Shown one piece after another: positions 1 through 9,273 of a DNA stretch of 64,000 nt; the stretch's first letter is position 1, and every line of letters starts with the position of its first letter. The stretch is from NCBI GenBank assembly GCA_025782395.1, contig JALGZD010000191.1:33498-97497 (forward strand). The letters are read 5' to 3'. This stretch comes from a bacterium (GTDB lineage Bacteria > Joyebacterota > Joyebacteria > Joyebacterales > Joyebacteraceae). Below the pieces are notes generated by a model. That model saw only the letters and a program-made list of their open reading frames with translations, was not told the DNA's origin and searched no databases. A program made the position numbers and the translations under genes.

Positions 1-977
1 TCTTCCGAACTCGTGTATCCATCGACGAGATCTCCACCGAAGAGGAAAAGATCCGCGCCGTGCGCCTTCGCCCCCGCCAGGACCGCCTTCAGCCCGGCGC
101 AGTTGACGCCTTCGATGTTCTCCTCTCCCCCGCCCACTCCGGATCGCGAGTCGGAGGCAAACCCGAAGGTGAAGGGTCTCCTGCTGCCCGGGTCCGGGGC
201 AGTCCGCACATCGTGCCAACGCGTGAGCGTCTTGGTATTGCCGTACTGAACCCGGTATGCGTAGGCAGCGTCCTCCCGGAGGCCGGCCACAAGCACTTCA
301 TGACGCACATCAACACGGCTCTCGGAGACCATCCGCTCACTCTCGCCGTCCATGATGATCACTCCGCCCGGTGACGGAGTGTCCGTCTCCCACGACACGA
401 AGAAATACCCGGGGCCGACGCGGTCCAGGCACGGGCCTAACACGATGGTCTCTGCCGGCGCGTACTCCCCATCCCTGCGCGGGCCCGACCGCGAATAGCG
501 GAAGCGGCGATCGAACGTTCTTACAACATTGAACGTGGGATCGAACACCTCGAGCCGGTACGCGACGATGCCGCCACCGTTGTCCATGTAGCTGGAATCG
601 TACGCCGACGATTCAAGCCTCGATACATCTACCAGGATCGTGTGCTCCCGCGTCCACTCCTCGCTCTTCTCTGATGCGATCTTGCGATATGCCGCTCGCT
701 CGACACCACCGACCTCGTGAAGTGGACCGAACCGGATGAGACCCGGTGGTGTCTCCTCAACGGTTGCGAACTCGACAATCGCGCTTGAGCCGGAGAAGCC
801 CGTAATGATGGGCACTCGCTCGAAAAACGGCGCCGCGCCGTGTTCGACAGGCGCAGGTTCATCGCTGATCAGCGGTGCAAGATCTGTGGCGGTAGCAGTC
901 GCGAAAGGCATCGCGACTCCCACCAGGAACAGAATGGCGATGACCGCCGCAGAGACTCTGATGGAAACTGTGTTCAT
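1..977 (-). CDS. Exported metallophosphatase (calcineurin-like), C-terminus off the left edge
   Basis: The reading frame runs from an ATG at 977 and is still open at base 1, so 325 residues are present and the rest is missing. A signal peptide covers about residues 1-31. Residues 45-250 look like the beta-sandwich region that precedes the catalytic domain in purple-acid-phosphatase-like proteins. The metallophosphatase motifs start near residue 272: a D-x-R (FASDSR) where D-x-H is usual, then FGGDLVDGY (GD-x-x-D type) near 315. The remaining metal ligands would lie beyond the edge. TAGGAG precedes the ATG, and the start lies 9 nt after the stop of the upstream permease gene. As the last gene of a nucleoside-uptake cluster it could release nucleosides from nucleotides outside the cytoplasm. 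That role is inference. Confidence 0.75.
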   Translation of the reverse strand, partial: MNTVSIRVSAAVIAILFLVGVAMPFATATATDLAPLISDEPAPVEHGAAPFFERVPIITGFSGSSAIVEFATVEETPPGLIRFGPLHEVGGVERAAYRKIASEKSEEWTREHTILVDVSRLESSAYDSSYMDNGGGIVAYRLEVFDPTFNVVRTFDRRFRYSRSGPRRDGEYAPAETIVLGPCLDRVGPGYFFVSWETDTPSPGGVIIMDGESERMVSESRVDVRHEVLVAGLREDAAYAYRVQYGNTKTLTRWHDVRTAPDPGSRRPFTFGFASDSRSGVGGGEENIEGVNCAGLKAVLAGAKAHGADLFLFGGDLVDGYTSSE

Positions 978-986
978 GATTCGCTC

Positions 987-1889
987 CTAGTATGGCTTCC
1001 CGAGCGCCGCAGGCGGTCGAGCTCTTCCAATGACACCCACAAGCGCGATCATCGTCAGTATGTATGGAATCATCTGCACGAATTGGCTCGGCACCTGCTG
1101 TCCCTGAAGACCCATCTGGACCGCCTCCGCGTATCCGAAGAGCAGACACGCCGCCGCGGCGCCAACGGGATTCCACTTGCCGAAGATCATCGCGGCCAGA
1201 GCAATGTACCCGCGTCCGGCAGACATGTTCTTCACGAACTGATGCGTATTGAGTGCGAGGAAGGCGCCGCCGAGCCCTGCGAGCGCTCCGCTCAAGAGCA
1301 CGCCCGCGAAGCGCATCTTCTTTACACTCACTCCGAGCGCGTCGACGGCCGCCGGGTGTTCACCTGTGGCCCTCAGTCTCAGGCCGAACGGCGTGTGCCA
1401 GAGTACCACGTGGGCCACGGCCACGGCGACGAGCGCGACATAGACGAGAGGCGGGTAATGCCCGATGATCACGTTGATGCCGCGCGCGACCGGACCCCAG
1501 GCTTCCGGAAGTGACCAGTGCGCCATCCCCTCGACGGTCGGCGAATTCGATGAGCTTCCCCACGTGATCCACGTGAGGAACTGGGTCGCGCCCGCCGCAA
1601 GGAGGTTGATGGCCACACCGCTCACTATCTGGTCGGCCTTGAAGATCACTGCTACAGCGGCGTGTATGAGCGAGACCAGAATCCCGGCGAAAACGCCGGC
1701 TACGACGCCGACCCATGGATCGCCGGTGTAGTAAGTAGCCAGGATGCTCGCAAAGGCCCCGGTGAGAAGGATGCCCTCGAGCGCGATGTTCACGACTCCG
1801 GAGCGTTCGGAGAAGAGTCCTCCGAGCGAAGCCAGTATGAGCGGAGTCGCCATCCTGAGAGCTGAGTCGAACACTGCAAGCTCAAACAA
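987..1889 (-). CDS. BMP-family nucleoside ABC transporter permease (second permease, YufQ/NupQ type)
   Basis: This 300-residue, strongly hydrophobic protein belongs to the branched-chain/simple-sugar permease family. The N-terminal block SERSGVVNIALEG is the conserved element of the YufQ/NupQ-type permease that pairs with a YufP-type permease and a BMP lipoprotein. The start appears to be TTG at 1889, with AGGGGG from the murJ end as its ribosome site. It acts in the inner membrane with the permease at 3533-4705 and the ATPase at 4702-6255. The gene is separated from its partner permease by murJ, which is unusual. The family assignment is firm; nucleoside specificity rests on the lipoprotein type and the neighbouring purine genes. 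Confidence 0.9.
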   Translation of the reverse strand: MFELAVFDSALRMATPLILASLGGLFSERSGVVNIALEGILLTGAFASILATYYTGDPWVGVVAGVFAGILVSLIHAAVAVIFKADQIVSGVAINLLAAGATQFLTWITWGSSSNSPTVEGMAHWSLPEAWGPVARGINVIIGHYPPLVYVALVAVAVAHVVLWHTPFGLRLRATGEHPAAVDALGVSVKKMRFAGVLLSGALAGLGGAFLALNTHQFVKNMSAGRGYIALAAMIFGKWNPVGAAAACLLFGYAEAVQMGLQGQQVPSQFVQMIPYILTMIALVGVIGRARPPAALGKPY

Positions 1890-1901
1890 GTTCCATGCCC
1901 C

Positions 1902-3536
1902 CTAGTTCTTCCCTTGCATCCGTGTGACAAAGCTACGGATGCCGCTGGAGCTCACCTTCAGCATCTCCCTGAGTTCATTGGGCGCCAAGACGCGCGCCGC
2001 GGCCCAGTAGACGCCTGTTCCCACAACTGCCATCCCTCCCAGTGCCGTTATCTGCCACGTGATCGACCCGCGCAGCCCGATGGTGACGGCAACAGGAGAC
2101 AGCAACCGAAGAACCACAGCCATTACCGCGGTCGCGAGGGCAGTTGCAAGGAACGACCGGAAGAGAGCTGGGTAGCGCCCGCTTCGCAGCTGTTTCGGCA
2201 GCAGGAAGAAGAAGAGCACCAGCTTGAAGACATGCGAAACGGAGGTGGAGAGTGCCACTCCCGCGCTCTCGAACATCCGCACGAAAACGAGAACCAGTCC
2301 CACCTTGACTCCAAGCCGCACGAATCCGGCGATCACGGGCCGCTTCGTGTCCTTCATGGCGATGAAGGCCGAAGTCATGATGCTCGATATGCCGAGCGCC
2401 CATATTGTGGGTGTGTAGAGCAGAAGCGCGGACACCGTGAATCTCATCGACTCGTCGTCGAAGGCCCCTCGCTGAAAAATGAGTCGCACAAGAGGCTCGC
2501 CCAGCACTGCCATACCAATGGATGCAGGGAGAAGTATGAAGAACGCAATCCTCATCGCGGCCATCAGCTTGTCCGCAAGTTCGTCGATCCGGCCACGTGC
2601 GGCCATGGTTGAGAAGAACGGGAAGAGCACCGTCGAGAACCCGACGATGAGGATCTCCTTCGGAAGCTCGATGAGGCGGAGCGCATACGACAACCCGGAG
2701 ATGCTTCCCTCCGCGAGCATCGACGCGAAGACGCGATCGACGACATCGTCCAGCTTCGCTCCGGCCATACCTATGAAGAGAGGAAGCGCGAGCCGCATGA
2801 CTCCGAGGAACATCGGGTGCCTGAAGTCAATGCGGAGTGTGAGCCCCCGGGCTCGGCGCCGAATGGACGGCAGCTGCACGGCGGCGTGCGCGATACTGCC
2901 AAGAAGGATGCCGTAGGCAAGGCCATGGATACCGTGGGTCCTCGTGAGGAAGACGGCGGCCAGAATCATGATGACGTTGTTCAAGGGGCGCCCGAGGCCT
3001 GGAATAGCGAAGTTCCGGTAGCAGTGGAGGATGTTCGCAAACAGACCAGCCATCGTCGAGAAGAGTACGGACAAGGCCATCACGCGTGTCAGGGATGTTG
3101 CGAGCGCGTGGCTGGACTCACCAAAGCCGGGCGCCACGAGCGACACCATGAGGGGCGCCAGAACCAGAACAACGACGGTGGCTACAAGAATGAGAAGCAG
3201 GAAGTCGGTCATGAAGATGCCTGCGTCGCTCCATGCCCTACGCTCCCCGTCCCGCTCTAATCGCTCCGTGAATAGAGGAACAAAGCCTGAGCGAATCGGT
3301 GAACGGCACCACGCAATCACCAGCGCCGGGATCGTGAGAGCTACGAGATAGCTGTCCATCTCGGCACTCGTCCCGAAACGTGCCGCGACGACGATATCCT
3401 TGATGAGAGCGAGAGCCTTGGCCACTATGGAAAGACCGATGACCCACACCGTCGAGATCACGATGCCGGTCGTCTGGGATGCCTCATAGCGGCTTACGGC
3501 CTTCCGCTCTCCTCCTGGTCTCCCACAGTCACTCAT
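1902..3536 (-). CDS. murJ: MurJ/MviN-type lipid II flippase
   Basis: This 544-residue polytopic membrane protein of the MOP superfamily has the MviN/MurJ layout of about 14 hydrophobic segments. The N-terminal AARFGTSAEMDSYLVA corresponds to the family's conserved first loop, and RSGFVPLF to the following SQAFVPIL-like stretch. Conserved internal blocks such as LPLFIGMAGAKLDD and a FQRGAFD motif are also present. MurJ moves lipid-linked peptidoglycan precursors across the inner membrane; some homologues serve other polysaccharides, which cannot be excluded. The start overlaps the stop of the upstream permease by ATGA (3533-3536), so it is translationally coupled to a nucleoside transporter gene. 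That location is odd for a cell-wall gene. Confidence 0.9.
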   Translation of the reverse strand: MSDCGRPGGERKAVSRYEASQTTGIVISTVWVIGLSIVAKALALIKDIVVAARFGTSAEMDSYLVALTIPALVIAWCRSPIRSGFVPLFTERLERDGERRAWSDAGIFMTDFLLLILVATVVVLVLAPLMVSLVAPGFGESSHALATSLTRVMALSVLFSTMAGLFANILHCYRNFAIPGLGRPLNNVIMILAAVFLTRTHGIHGLAYGILLGSIAHAAVQLPSIRRRARGLTLRIDFRHPMFLGVMRLALPLFIGMAGAKLDDVVDRVFASMLAEGSISGLSYALRLIELPKEILIVGFSTVLFPFFSTMAARGRIDELADKLMAAMRIAFFILLPASIGMAVLGEPLVRLIFQRGAFDDESMRFTVSALLLYTPTIWALGISSIMTSAFIAMKDTKRPVIAGFVRLGVKVGLVLVFVRMFESAGVALSTSVSHVFKLVLFFFLLPKQLRSGRYPALFRSFLATALATAVMAVVLRLLSPVAVTIGLRGSITWQITALGGMAVVGTGVYWAAARVLAPNELREMLKVSSSGIRSFVTRMQGKN

Positions 3537-4705
3537 GAAGCCTCCGCACTTCCGTCTTGACCGATGGCTGTGGCCTCCGAACGACGTCTCGACGTTGCAC
3601 CGCCCTCGCGCCTGCGCCGCACGATCTCGTTTCCGACCACGACGAGAATGATGGTCACAGCCTGAACAACCAGTATGAGCTCCCTCGGCACATCGGTGAA
3701 AAGATCAACCTCGAGCGCGCCGGTGTTGAGAACCCCGAAGAGGAGTGCGGCAAACAGAACCCCAAAGGGAGAGTTTCTGCCCAGGAGCGCAACGGCGATT
3801 CCCATGAATCCGATACCGCTCGAGAAGTTGTCGAGAAACCTGTGACGGAACCCCATCACCTCGTTCGTTGCCACAAGCCCTGCGAAGGCCCCGCTCAGGA
3901 GCATCGCCAGCACGAGCGTGCGGCGCACATTGATGCCGGCGCACTCCGCAGCAGAGGCGTTATGACCGACGGCCCGGATTTCGTATCCGAGTGTGGTCCT
4001 GTGCAGGATGAACCACGCGAGCCAGACCGCAGCCAGAGCTATCAGGAATGAAACATTCAGCGGATTTGCAGCCGGGAGGGGAACGCCCAGCGACTGGAAG
4101 AAATAGGCAAGCCGCGGCAGTTCTCCCGCAATCGGGATCGTTGCCGTCTGCGGCGTCATCTGTCCGGCCTCTTTGAAGATGTTGATGACAAGGTAGCTTG
4201 TAAGCCCGACCGCGATGAAGTTCATCATGATCGTGTTGATGACTTCGTGGACTCCCAACCGCGCCTTGAGATATCCCGGGATCGCCGCCCACAGGCCTCC
4301 GCCCGCGGCGGAGGCGAGAATGAGCACCGGAATCAGCAACACCCTTGGCGCGCCCGGCAGCTGGAGGGCCACCCACGTGCAAACGAACGAGCCGATGTAG
4401 AGCTGACCCTCGCCTCCGATATTGAAGAGACCGGCCCGAAACGCGAAGGCCACTGCCAGACCGGCGAAGATCAGAGGGGTAGCATTGAAAAGCACAAGCC
4501 CGACACTATCGGCATTTGCGAAAGCTCCACGGAAGAGCGTTGAATAGAATCTGAGAGGGCTCTCGCCGATAGCGGCAACCACGAGCCCACCCACGAGGAA
4601 CGCCGCCAGCACAGCGACCAGCGGCGCCAGCACATCCACGATTCTCTCTGTCCCGGCGATCCTGCTAACGCGTGTGGCCGTGCCTGATGCCCCTGGCGAG
4701 CTCAT
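3533..4705 (-). CDS. BMP-family nucleoside ABC transporter permease (first permease, YufP/NupP type)
   Basis: The protein has about 390 residues from the preferred ATG at 4705, which overlaps the ATPase stop by ATGA (4702-4705). A longer frame opens upstream inside the ATPase gene, but the coupling favours 4705. The N-terminus is followed by about eight to ten membrane segments, and the conserved FRAGLFNIGGEGQLYIG block is diagnostic of YufP/NupP-type permeases of simple-sugar and nucleoside importers. EVINTIMMNFIAVG and ALLGRNSPFGVLFAALLFG are further family blocks. It would form the membrane channel with the permease at 987-1889 and be powered by the adjoining ATPase. Confidence 0.92.
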   Translation of the reverse strand: MSSPGASGTATRVSRIAGTERIVDVLAPLVAVLAAFLVGGLVVAAIGESPLRFYSTLFRGAFANADSVGLVLFNATPLIFAGLAVAFAFRAGLFNIGGEGQLYIGSFVCTWVALQLPGAPRVLLIPVLILASAAGGGLWAAIPGYLKARLGVHEVINTIMMNFIAVGLTSYLVINIFKEAGQMTPQTATIPIAGELPRLAYFFQSLGVPLPAANPLNVSFLIALAAVWLAWFILHRTTLGYEIRAVGHNASAAECAGINVRRTLVLAMLLSGAFAGLVATNEVMGFRHRFLDNFSSGIGFMGIAVALLGRNSPFGVLFAALLFGVLNTGALEVDLFTDVPRELILVVQAVTIILVVVGNEIVRRRREGGATSRRRSEATAIGQDGSAEAS

Positions 4706-6255
4706 GCTGCCCCTTCCGCCGTGGCCTGCCCTCTGGAATCGTTCGCTGCCCCGGTCATGTAGCAACCCAGATCTTCCTCTGTCACCGTCCCGCCCTCGAA
4801 CTCCGCAACTATCCGTCCCCCGTACATGACCGCTATCCGATCCGAGAGCGTCATTATCTCAGACAGCTCCGCCGACACAAGCAGCACCGCGGCCCCGGCG
4901 TCCCGCATCTTGAGGATGCTCGTGTGGACGAATTCGATTGCTCCGATATCGACTCCACGCGTCGGCTGAGACGCCACCAGGAGCGCCGGATCACTGTCGA
5001 ACTCCCGGGCCACTATGAGCTTCTGCTGGTTGCCTCCAGAGAGATGGGAAGCGCGGACTGATGGATCTGCGGGCCTGAGATCGTGTTCGGCTATGAGTTC
5101 ACGCGCATGTTCTTCTATCTTGACGACATCTATGAGGCCGTGATGACAGTACTCGGCATGGTGCTGGTTTCCCAGCACGAGGTTCTCGGCCACCGTGAAT
5201 TCCGGCACGAGTCCCCGCGCCAGTCTGTCCTCCGGGACGTGCGCCACACCCATGTCGCGGATGACCCGTGGTCTCCGATTCGTGATGTCTGTCCCGCTCA
5301 ACATTACGTTCCCCGATGATGCTGCGTGAAGCCCCGTGATGACATCAACGAGTTCAGTCTGCCCGTTCCCCTGAACGCCGGCTATTCCCAGGATCTCGCC
5401 CGATCGAATCTCCAGGTTTACTTGGTCGAGGACATGCGCCCCTTTTCTGCCGACGGCCGACAGCTTGCTGACCGCAAGGACCGGTTCACCTTGGGTTGCC
5501 TCTCCACGCTCGACCCTCAGGAGGACATCCCGGCCGACCATCATCCTGGCCAGCTCCCCGGGAGTCGTCTCTGAGGCCGATACCACGCCGGTTACGCGCC
5601 CGTCCCGCATCACAGTGACGCGGTCGGCGAGTTCTATGACCTCGTTCAGTTTGTGTGTGATGAAGATGATCGTGCGACCGCTCTGACGGAGTGACCTGAG
5701 AACAAGAAAGAGCTCAGCGACCTCCTGTGGCGTCAGGACCCCGGTCGGTTCGTCGAGGATCAGGATGTCAGCGCCCCGATAGAGCACCTTCACTATCTCA
5801 GCGCGCTGCTCCAGCCCCACGGAGAGGTTCTCGATTCTCTCATCCGGATCCAGTGCGAGACCGTATTCGGATGACAGACGCTCGACTCTCTCCCTGGCCG
5901 CCTGGCCATCGACCAGGAGACCAGCGCGGACCGGTTCGATTCCCAGAACAACGTTCTCGGCCACCGTGAACGGGTCTATCAGCATGAAATGCTGGTGGAC
6001 CATGCCGAGTCCGAGCTTGATCGAGTCGCTTGGAGCGTGCCCAATGAGTGAAGTACCGTTGAGTCGAATGGAACCCTCATCGGGCCGGACCATGCCGTAG
6101 AGGATCTTCATGAGCGTCGACTTGCCGGCTCCGTTCTCACCGATGATGGCGTGGATCTCACCCCGGCGAACGTCAAGGTCGACGCAGTCGCACGCGACCA
6201 CACGCGGGTAGCGCTTGGTTACGCCTCGCATCTCGACGGCGTTCTGCTCGGGCAT
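4702..6255 (-). CDS. Nucleoside ABC transporter ATPase with two nucleotide-binding domains
   Basis: This 517-residue protein holds two fused ABC domains, as usual for BMP-family and sugar importers. The first has Walker [10 protein letters not shown] at residues 39-47, the Q-loop region MVHQHFMLI, a signature [10 protein letters not shown] and Walker [10 protein letters not shown]. The second has a degenerate Walker A (GVQGNGQTE), an intact LSGGNQQK signature and a degenerate Walker B ([10 protein letters not shown]). One hydrolysing site and one weakened site is the family norm. It sits between the lipoprotein and the permease and overlaps the permease start by 4 nt. The ribosome site AAGGGGG lies upstream of the ATG. 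Confidence 0.95.
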   Translation of the reverse strand: MPEQNAVEMRGVTKRYPRVVACDCVDLDVRRGEIHAIIGENGAGKSTLMKILYGMVRPDEGSIRLNGTSLIGHAPSDSIKLGLGMVHQHFMLIDPFTVAENVVLGIEPVRAGLLVDGQAARERVERLSSEYGLALDPDERIENLSVGLEQRAEIVKVLYRGADILILDEPTGVLTPQEVAELFLVLRSLRQSGRTIIFITHKLNEVIELADRVTVMRDGRVTGVVSASETTPGELARMMVGRDVLLRVERGEATQGEPVLAVSKLSAVGRKGAHVLDQVNLEIRSGEILGIAGVQGNGQTELVDVITGLHAASSGNVMLSGTDITNRRPRVIRDMGVAHVPEDRLARGLVPEFTVAENLVLGNQHHAEYCHHGLIDVVKIEEHARELIAEHDLRPADPSVRASHLSGGNQQKLIVAREFDSDPALLVASQPTRGVDIGAIEFVHTSILKMRDAGAAVLLVSAELSEIMTLSDRIAVMYGGRIVAEFEGGTVTEEDLGCYMTGAANDSRGQATAEGAA

Positions 6256-6328
6256 GGAGCGTCGCCCCCTTGTACTGCGAACGATCAGAGTGTGCCGGAG
6301 ACCCCTGCAGCTATTACTGCGGAACCGG

Positions 6329-7342
6329 CTACTCCCGCGGGACGTCGATCTCCCCAGCGATGATCTTCATCCTCGCGGCCTCGACCATCTCAACCATATC
6401 TTCGGATATGAGCCCGGCATTGTAATCGTCCATGGCGTAGCCGACGCCGTCCTCGGCGAGTCCCAACTCCTCAACCCCCCCCTCGAACCTGTTCTCGAGC
6501 GCCTCGAGAACGACCGCGTATACGGCATTGTCCACGCGCTTGACCATGCTCGTAAGTACGTAGCCGGGCGCCATATAGTTCTGATTCGAGTCGACGCCGA
6601 TCGCGAAGTTCCCGGTCTCCCTCGCCGCCTCTATGACACCGATACCCGTGTTGCCGGAAGCGTGGTAGATGACGTCCACACCACGACCGTACTGGAGCAT
6701 CGCCAGTTCTTTACCCTTCGCGGGATCGGCAAACGCCTGTGGAGTCGATCCTGCGTACCCAACGGTGACAGACACGGCCGGGTTGGCGTACCTGGCTCCT
6801 GCAATGTAGCCCGCCTCAAACCGGTGGATGAGTGGCACGTCCATGCCACCGATGAAGCCGACACGGCCTGTCTTGCTCTTGAGACCCGCGACAACACCGA
6901 CCAGGAATGACCCTTCCTCTTCCCGGAAGACGAGACCGACGAGGTTGTCCGGCAGCTGCTCATTCGGTCTCGTGTCGAAGTCGACACATGCAAACCGGAC
7001 ATCCGGATAGTCGGCCGCCACACTCCTTATCGAATCGCTGAAGAGGAACCCGACACCGATGATGACGTCGAAACCGGCCTGCGCGAGCTTCCTCAGTCCG
7101 GTCTCCCTGTCGGCGTCCTGCCCGGGCTCGAACTCCCTGTGCTCGATCTCAAAATCGTCGGCCACTCTCAGAAGACCCCGGTAGGCGGAATCATTGAAAG
7201 ACTTGTCCCCTTTGCCGCCGACGTCGAAGACCATTCCGACCTTAAAAACGTCTGCGTCCTGCGACGGAGTGCTCTGCCGGCATCCCGTCACGACGAGAGA
7301 CAGTAGAACGAGCGGAAGAACAAGAAACGTGAGCTTCCTCAT
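6329..7342 (-). CDS. BMP-family substrate-binding lipoprotein of a nucleoside transporter
   Basis: This 337-residue lipoprotein has a hydrophobic signal and a lipobox ending in LVVTGC, giving a lipidated Cys at position 21. The mature protein starts with the BMP signature: VGMVFDVGGKGDKSFND near residue 35. Later come FREEEGSFLVGVVAG and GFIGGMD, followed by the HRFEAGYIAGA block that contacts substrate in purine-nucleoside receptors of this family. It captures nucleosides and delivers them to the ABC permease encoded downstream. AGGAAGGAG precedes the ATG. The start codon overlaps the stop of a short MFS-like remnant (7339-7467) as ATGA, so initiation may be coupled to it. Confidence 0.93.
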   Translation of the reverse strand: MRKLTFLVLPLVLLSLVVTGCRQSTPSQDADVFKVGMVFDVGGKGDKSFNDSAYRGLLRVADDFEIEHREFEPGQDADRETGLRKLAQAGFDVIIGVGFLFSDSIRSVAADYPDVRFACVDFDTRPNEQLPDNLVGLVFREEEGSFLVGVVAGLKSKTGRVGFIGGMDVPLIHRFEAGYIAGARYANPAVSVTVGYAGSTPQAFADPAKGKELAMLQYGRGVDVIYHASGNTGIGVIEAARETGNFAIGVDSNQNYMAPGYVLTSMVKRVDNAVYAVVLEALENRFEGGVEELGLAEDGVGYAMDDYNAGLISEDMVEMVEAARMKIIAGEIDVPRE

Positions 7343-7467
7343 GGCGTGCTCCTTCCTGTAACCGGCGCCCCCTCAACGTAGAACGGCAACAGGGGGCCGA
7401 TGAATCCGACCCCCATGGTAGAAGCGGAGATTGCGATGAAGAGAGCTATGTAGACCTGTCGCTTCAT
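7339..7467 (-). pseudogene. N-terminal remnant of an MFS transporter (42 codons), overlapping the lipoprotein start
   Basis: A 42-codon frame opens with ATG at 7467 behind an AGAGGGG site and ends in TGA at 7339-7341, inside the ATG of the downstream lipoprotein gene. Its translation begins MKRQVYIALFIAIS and continues GVGFIGPLLPFYVEG, which reads like the first membrane helix of a major-facilitator drug/sugar porter. Sequence of that kind then stops abruptly and a short non-MFS tail follows. I read it as the stub left when a transporter gene was deleted and its 5' end was joined to the nucleoside transporter operon. It may still be translated as a coupling leader. An assembly error is possible but less likely, because both flanks are in order. 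Confidence 0.5.
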
Positions 7468-7515
7468 GAGCCCCTCTGACGGTCGAACGGGCTGCCGGTG
7501 GTGACAACTCACGGG

Positions 7516-9228
7516 TCAGACGAACAGGTCGGTGAACTGGAAGCTCCCGACGTCGAAAAGCCCCTTGTCCGTCAGCTTGAGCTCAGGGATGACCGGCAGA
7601 GCCAGGAACGACATGGCCATGAACGGATCGGCGACCTTGGAGCCGATTTTGTTCGCCGCCCGGACAACTTTCTCAAGCCCCTTCACTACGTTCTCGAGTG
7701 TCTCTTCCGACATGAGTCCTGCAATGGGAAGCGGCAGGCCGGCCAACAGCTCTCCGTCACACACGACGGACAGGCCGCCGCGCATCTTCGAGATCTCGAC
7801 AACAGCCGCCATCATGTCCTTGCTGCTCGTTCCGACGACGACGATGTTGTGCGAGTCGTGCGCGACGGAACTCGCAATGGCGCCCCTCTTCAGACCGAAC
7901 CCCTTAACCAGACACAGCCCGATGTTGTCGCTGGCGTGGTGCCGCTCGACGACTGCCATCTTAAGGATGTCTCTCTTCGTGTCTGCGACTACGAGACCAT
8001 CCTTCGCCTTCACCTTCTCGATCGTTCCACGTGTGGCGATCTGGTCGGGGACAAGATTGATGACGCGCGCCTTCGTGCCCTTCGCGGAGATGTCGAAATC
8101 CTCCGGCGCCAACCACTTGATGTTGATCGAGCTCCGAAGCTGCGGAAGAGGCACTCTCGGAGGAGGCGCTATCATCTTGCCGTTCTCCGCCACCAACTTG
8201 CCGTTCTTGAAGACCATCTTGATGTTGAGTCGCTTGAGGCCGTCGACGACAACAAGGTCCGCCCTGTACCCGGGAGCGATTGCTCCAAGGTCTTTCAGAC
8301 CGAAGTACTGGGCCGTGTTGATGGTGGCCATCCTGATGGCCGTGAGGGGATCGATACCTTCCTTCACGGCCATCTTGACCATGTGATCCATGTGGCCCTT
8401 CTCGAGCAGATCCTTCGGATGTCTGTCGTCGGTAACAAAGAAACAACGAGAGTTGTTCTCACACGTCACGGCCGGGAGGAGGTCCTTGAGGTTCTTCGTT
8501 ACAGATCCTTCCCGGATCATGGCGTACATCCCGAGTCTGAGCTTCTCCGTCATCTCCTTGACGGTCGTGCTCTCGTGGTCGGAGGCGACTCCCGTCGCGA
8601 TGTAGGCATTGAGATCCTTGCCGGAGAGACCCGGAGCGTGCCCGTCGATCCGCTTGCGGTCGTGGGTCATTGTTATCTTGTCCAGAAGTCCCTCATCCTC
8701 CCTCAAAACGCCGGGGAAGTTCATCACTTCACCGAGTCCCAAGACCCACTTCTCCCTGAGGAGCGGGTAGAGATCGAATCCGCGCAGAACGGCTCCGCTG
8801 GTCTCGAACTCCGTGGCCGGGACGCAGGACGGGAGCATCATGAAGATGTTCACGGGACTGTATTTGCTGGAGTTCAGCATGTAGTAGATGCCCTCAATCC
8901 CGTGGACGTTGGCTATCTCGTGGGGATCTGCAACGACCGACGTGGTACCCCGCGGCACGACGGACCGCGCGAATTCCTGCACTGTGACCATCGTGCTCTC
9001 GATGTGCATGTGCCCATCTATAAGCCCGGGCAGCACGAACGCCTTCTTGAGATCGATTTCCTTCTTGCCCTCGTACTCACCGATCCCGACGATGCGCTCG
9101 CCCCAGATGGCGATGTCGCCGGCATAGACTTCCGACGAGAACACGTTGACGATCCTCGCGTTCTTGAGAACGAGATCCGCCGGCATCTTGCCGCGCGCTA
9201 CCCTGATGATCTTCGCTAGATCCTTCAT
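7516..9228 (-). CDS. ade: Adenine deaminase
   Basis: This 570-residue amidohydrolase converts adenine to hypoxanthine and ammonia. The metal-binding block GLIDGHMHIES places His at about 73 and 75, followed by RGTTSVVADPHEIANV, which is characteristic of Ade. The second half carries the Ade C-terminal domain, with AHDSHNIVVVGTS, GGLSVV and LPIAGLMS motifs. The length fits the family (about 550-600). It lies 45 nt downstream of carbamate kinase and upstream of the nucleoside importer genes. Its product hypoxanthine is the natural substrate of the xanthine dehydrogenase whose subunits are encoded upstream. Confidence 0.96.
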   Translation of the reverse strand: MKDLAKIIRVARGKMPADLVLKNARIVNVFSSEVYAGDIAIWGERIVGIGEYEGKKEIDLKKAFVLPGLIDGHMHIESTMVTVQEFARSVVPRGTTSVVADPHEIANVHGIEGIYYMLNSSKYSPVNIFMMLPSCVPATEFETSGAVLRGFDLYPLLREKWVLGLGEVMNFPGVLREDEGLLDKITMTHDRKRIDGHAPGLSGKDLNAYIATGVASDHESTTVKEMTEKLRLGMYAMIREGSVTKNLKDLLPAVTCENNSRCFFVTDDRHPKDLLEKGHMDHMVKMAVKEGIDPLTAIRMATINTAQYFGLKDLGAIAPGYRADLVVVDGLKRLNIKMVFKNGKLVAENGKMIAPPPRVPLPQLRSSINIKWLAPEDFDISAKGTKARVINLVPDQIATRGTIEKVKAKDGLVVADTKRDILKMAVVERHHASDNIGLCLVKGFGLKRGAIASSVAHDSHNIVVVGTSSKDMMAAVVEISKMRGGLSVVCDGELLAGLPLPIAGLMSEETLENVVKGLEKVVRAANKIGSKVADPFMAMSFLALPVIPELKLTDKGLFDVGSFQFTDLFV

Positions 9229-9273
9229 GCGTCACCCCGACGTGTTGGCCCGTTCCCTCCGTGCGCCCTCGAT

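Noticed and set aside
7498..9219. A 573-codon open frame on the plus strand
   Set aside because: It lies exactly opposite the adenine deaminase gene, has no ribosome site or family motifs, and is explained by GC-rich codon structure.
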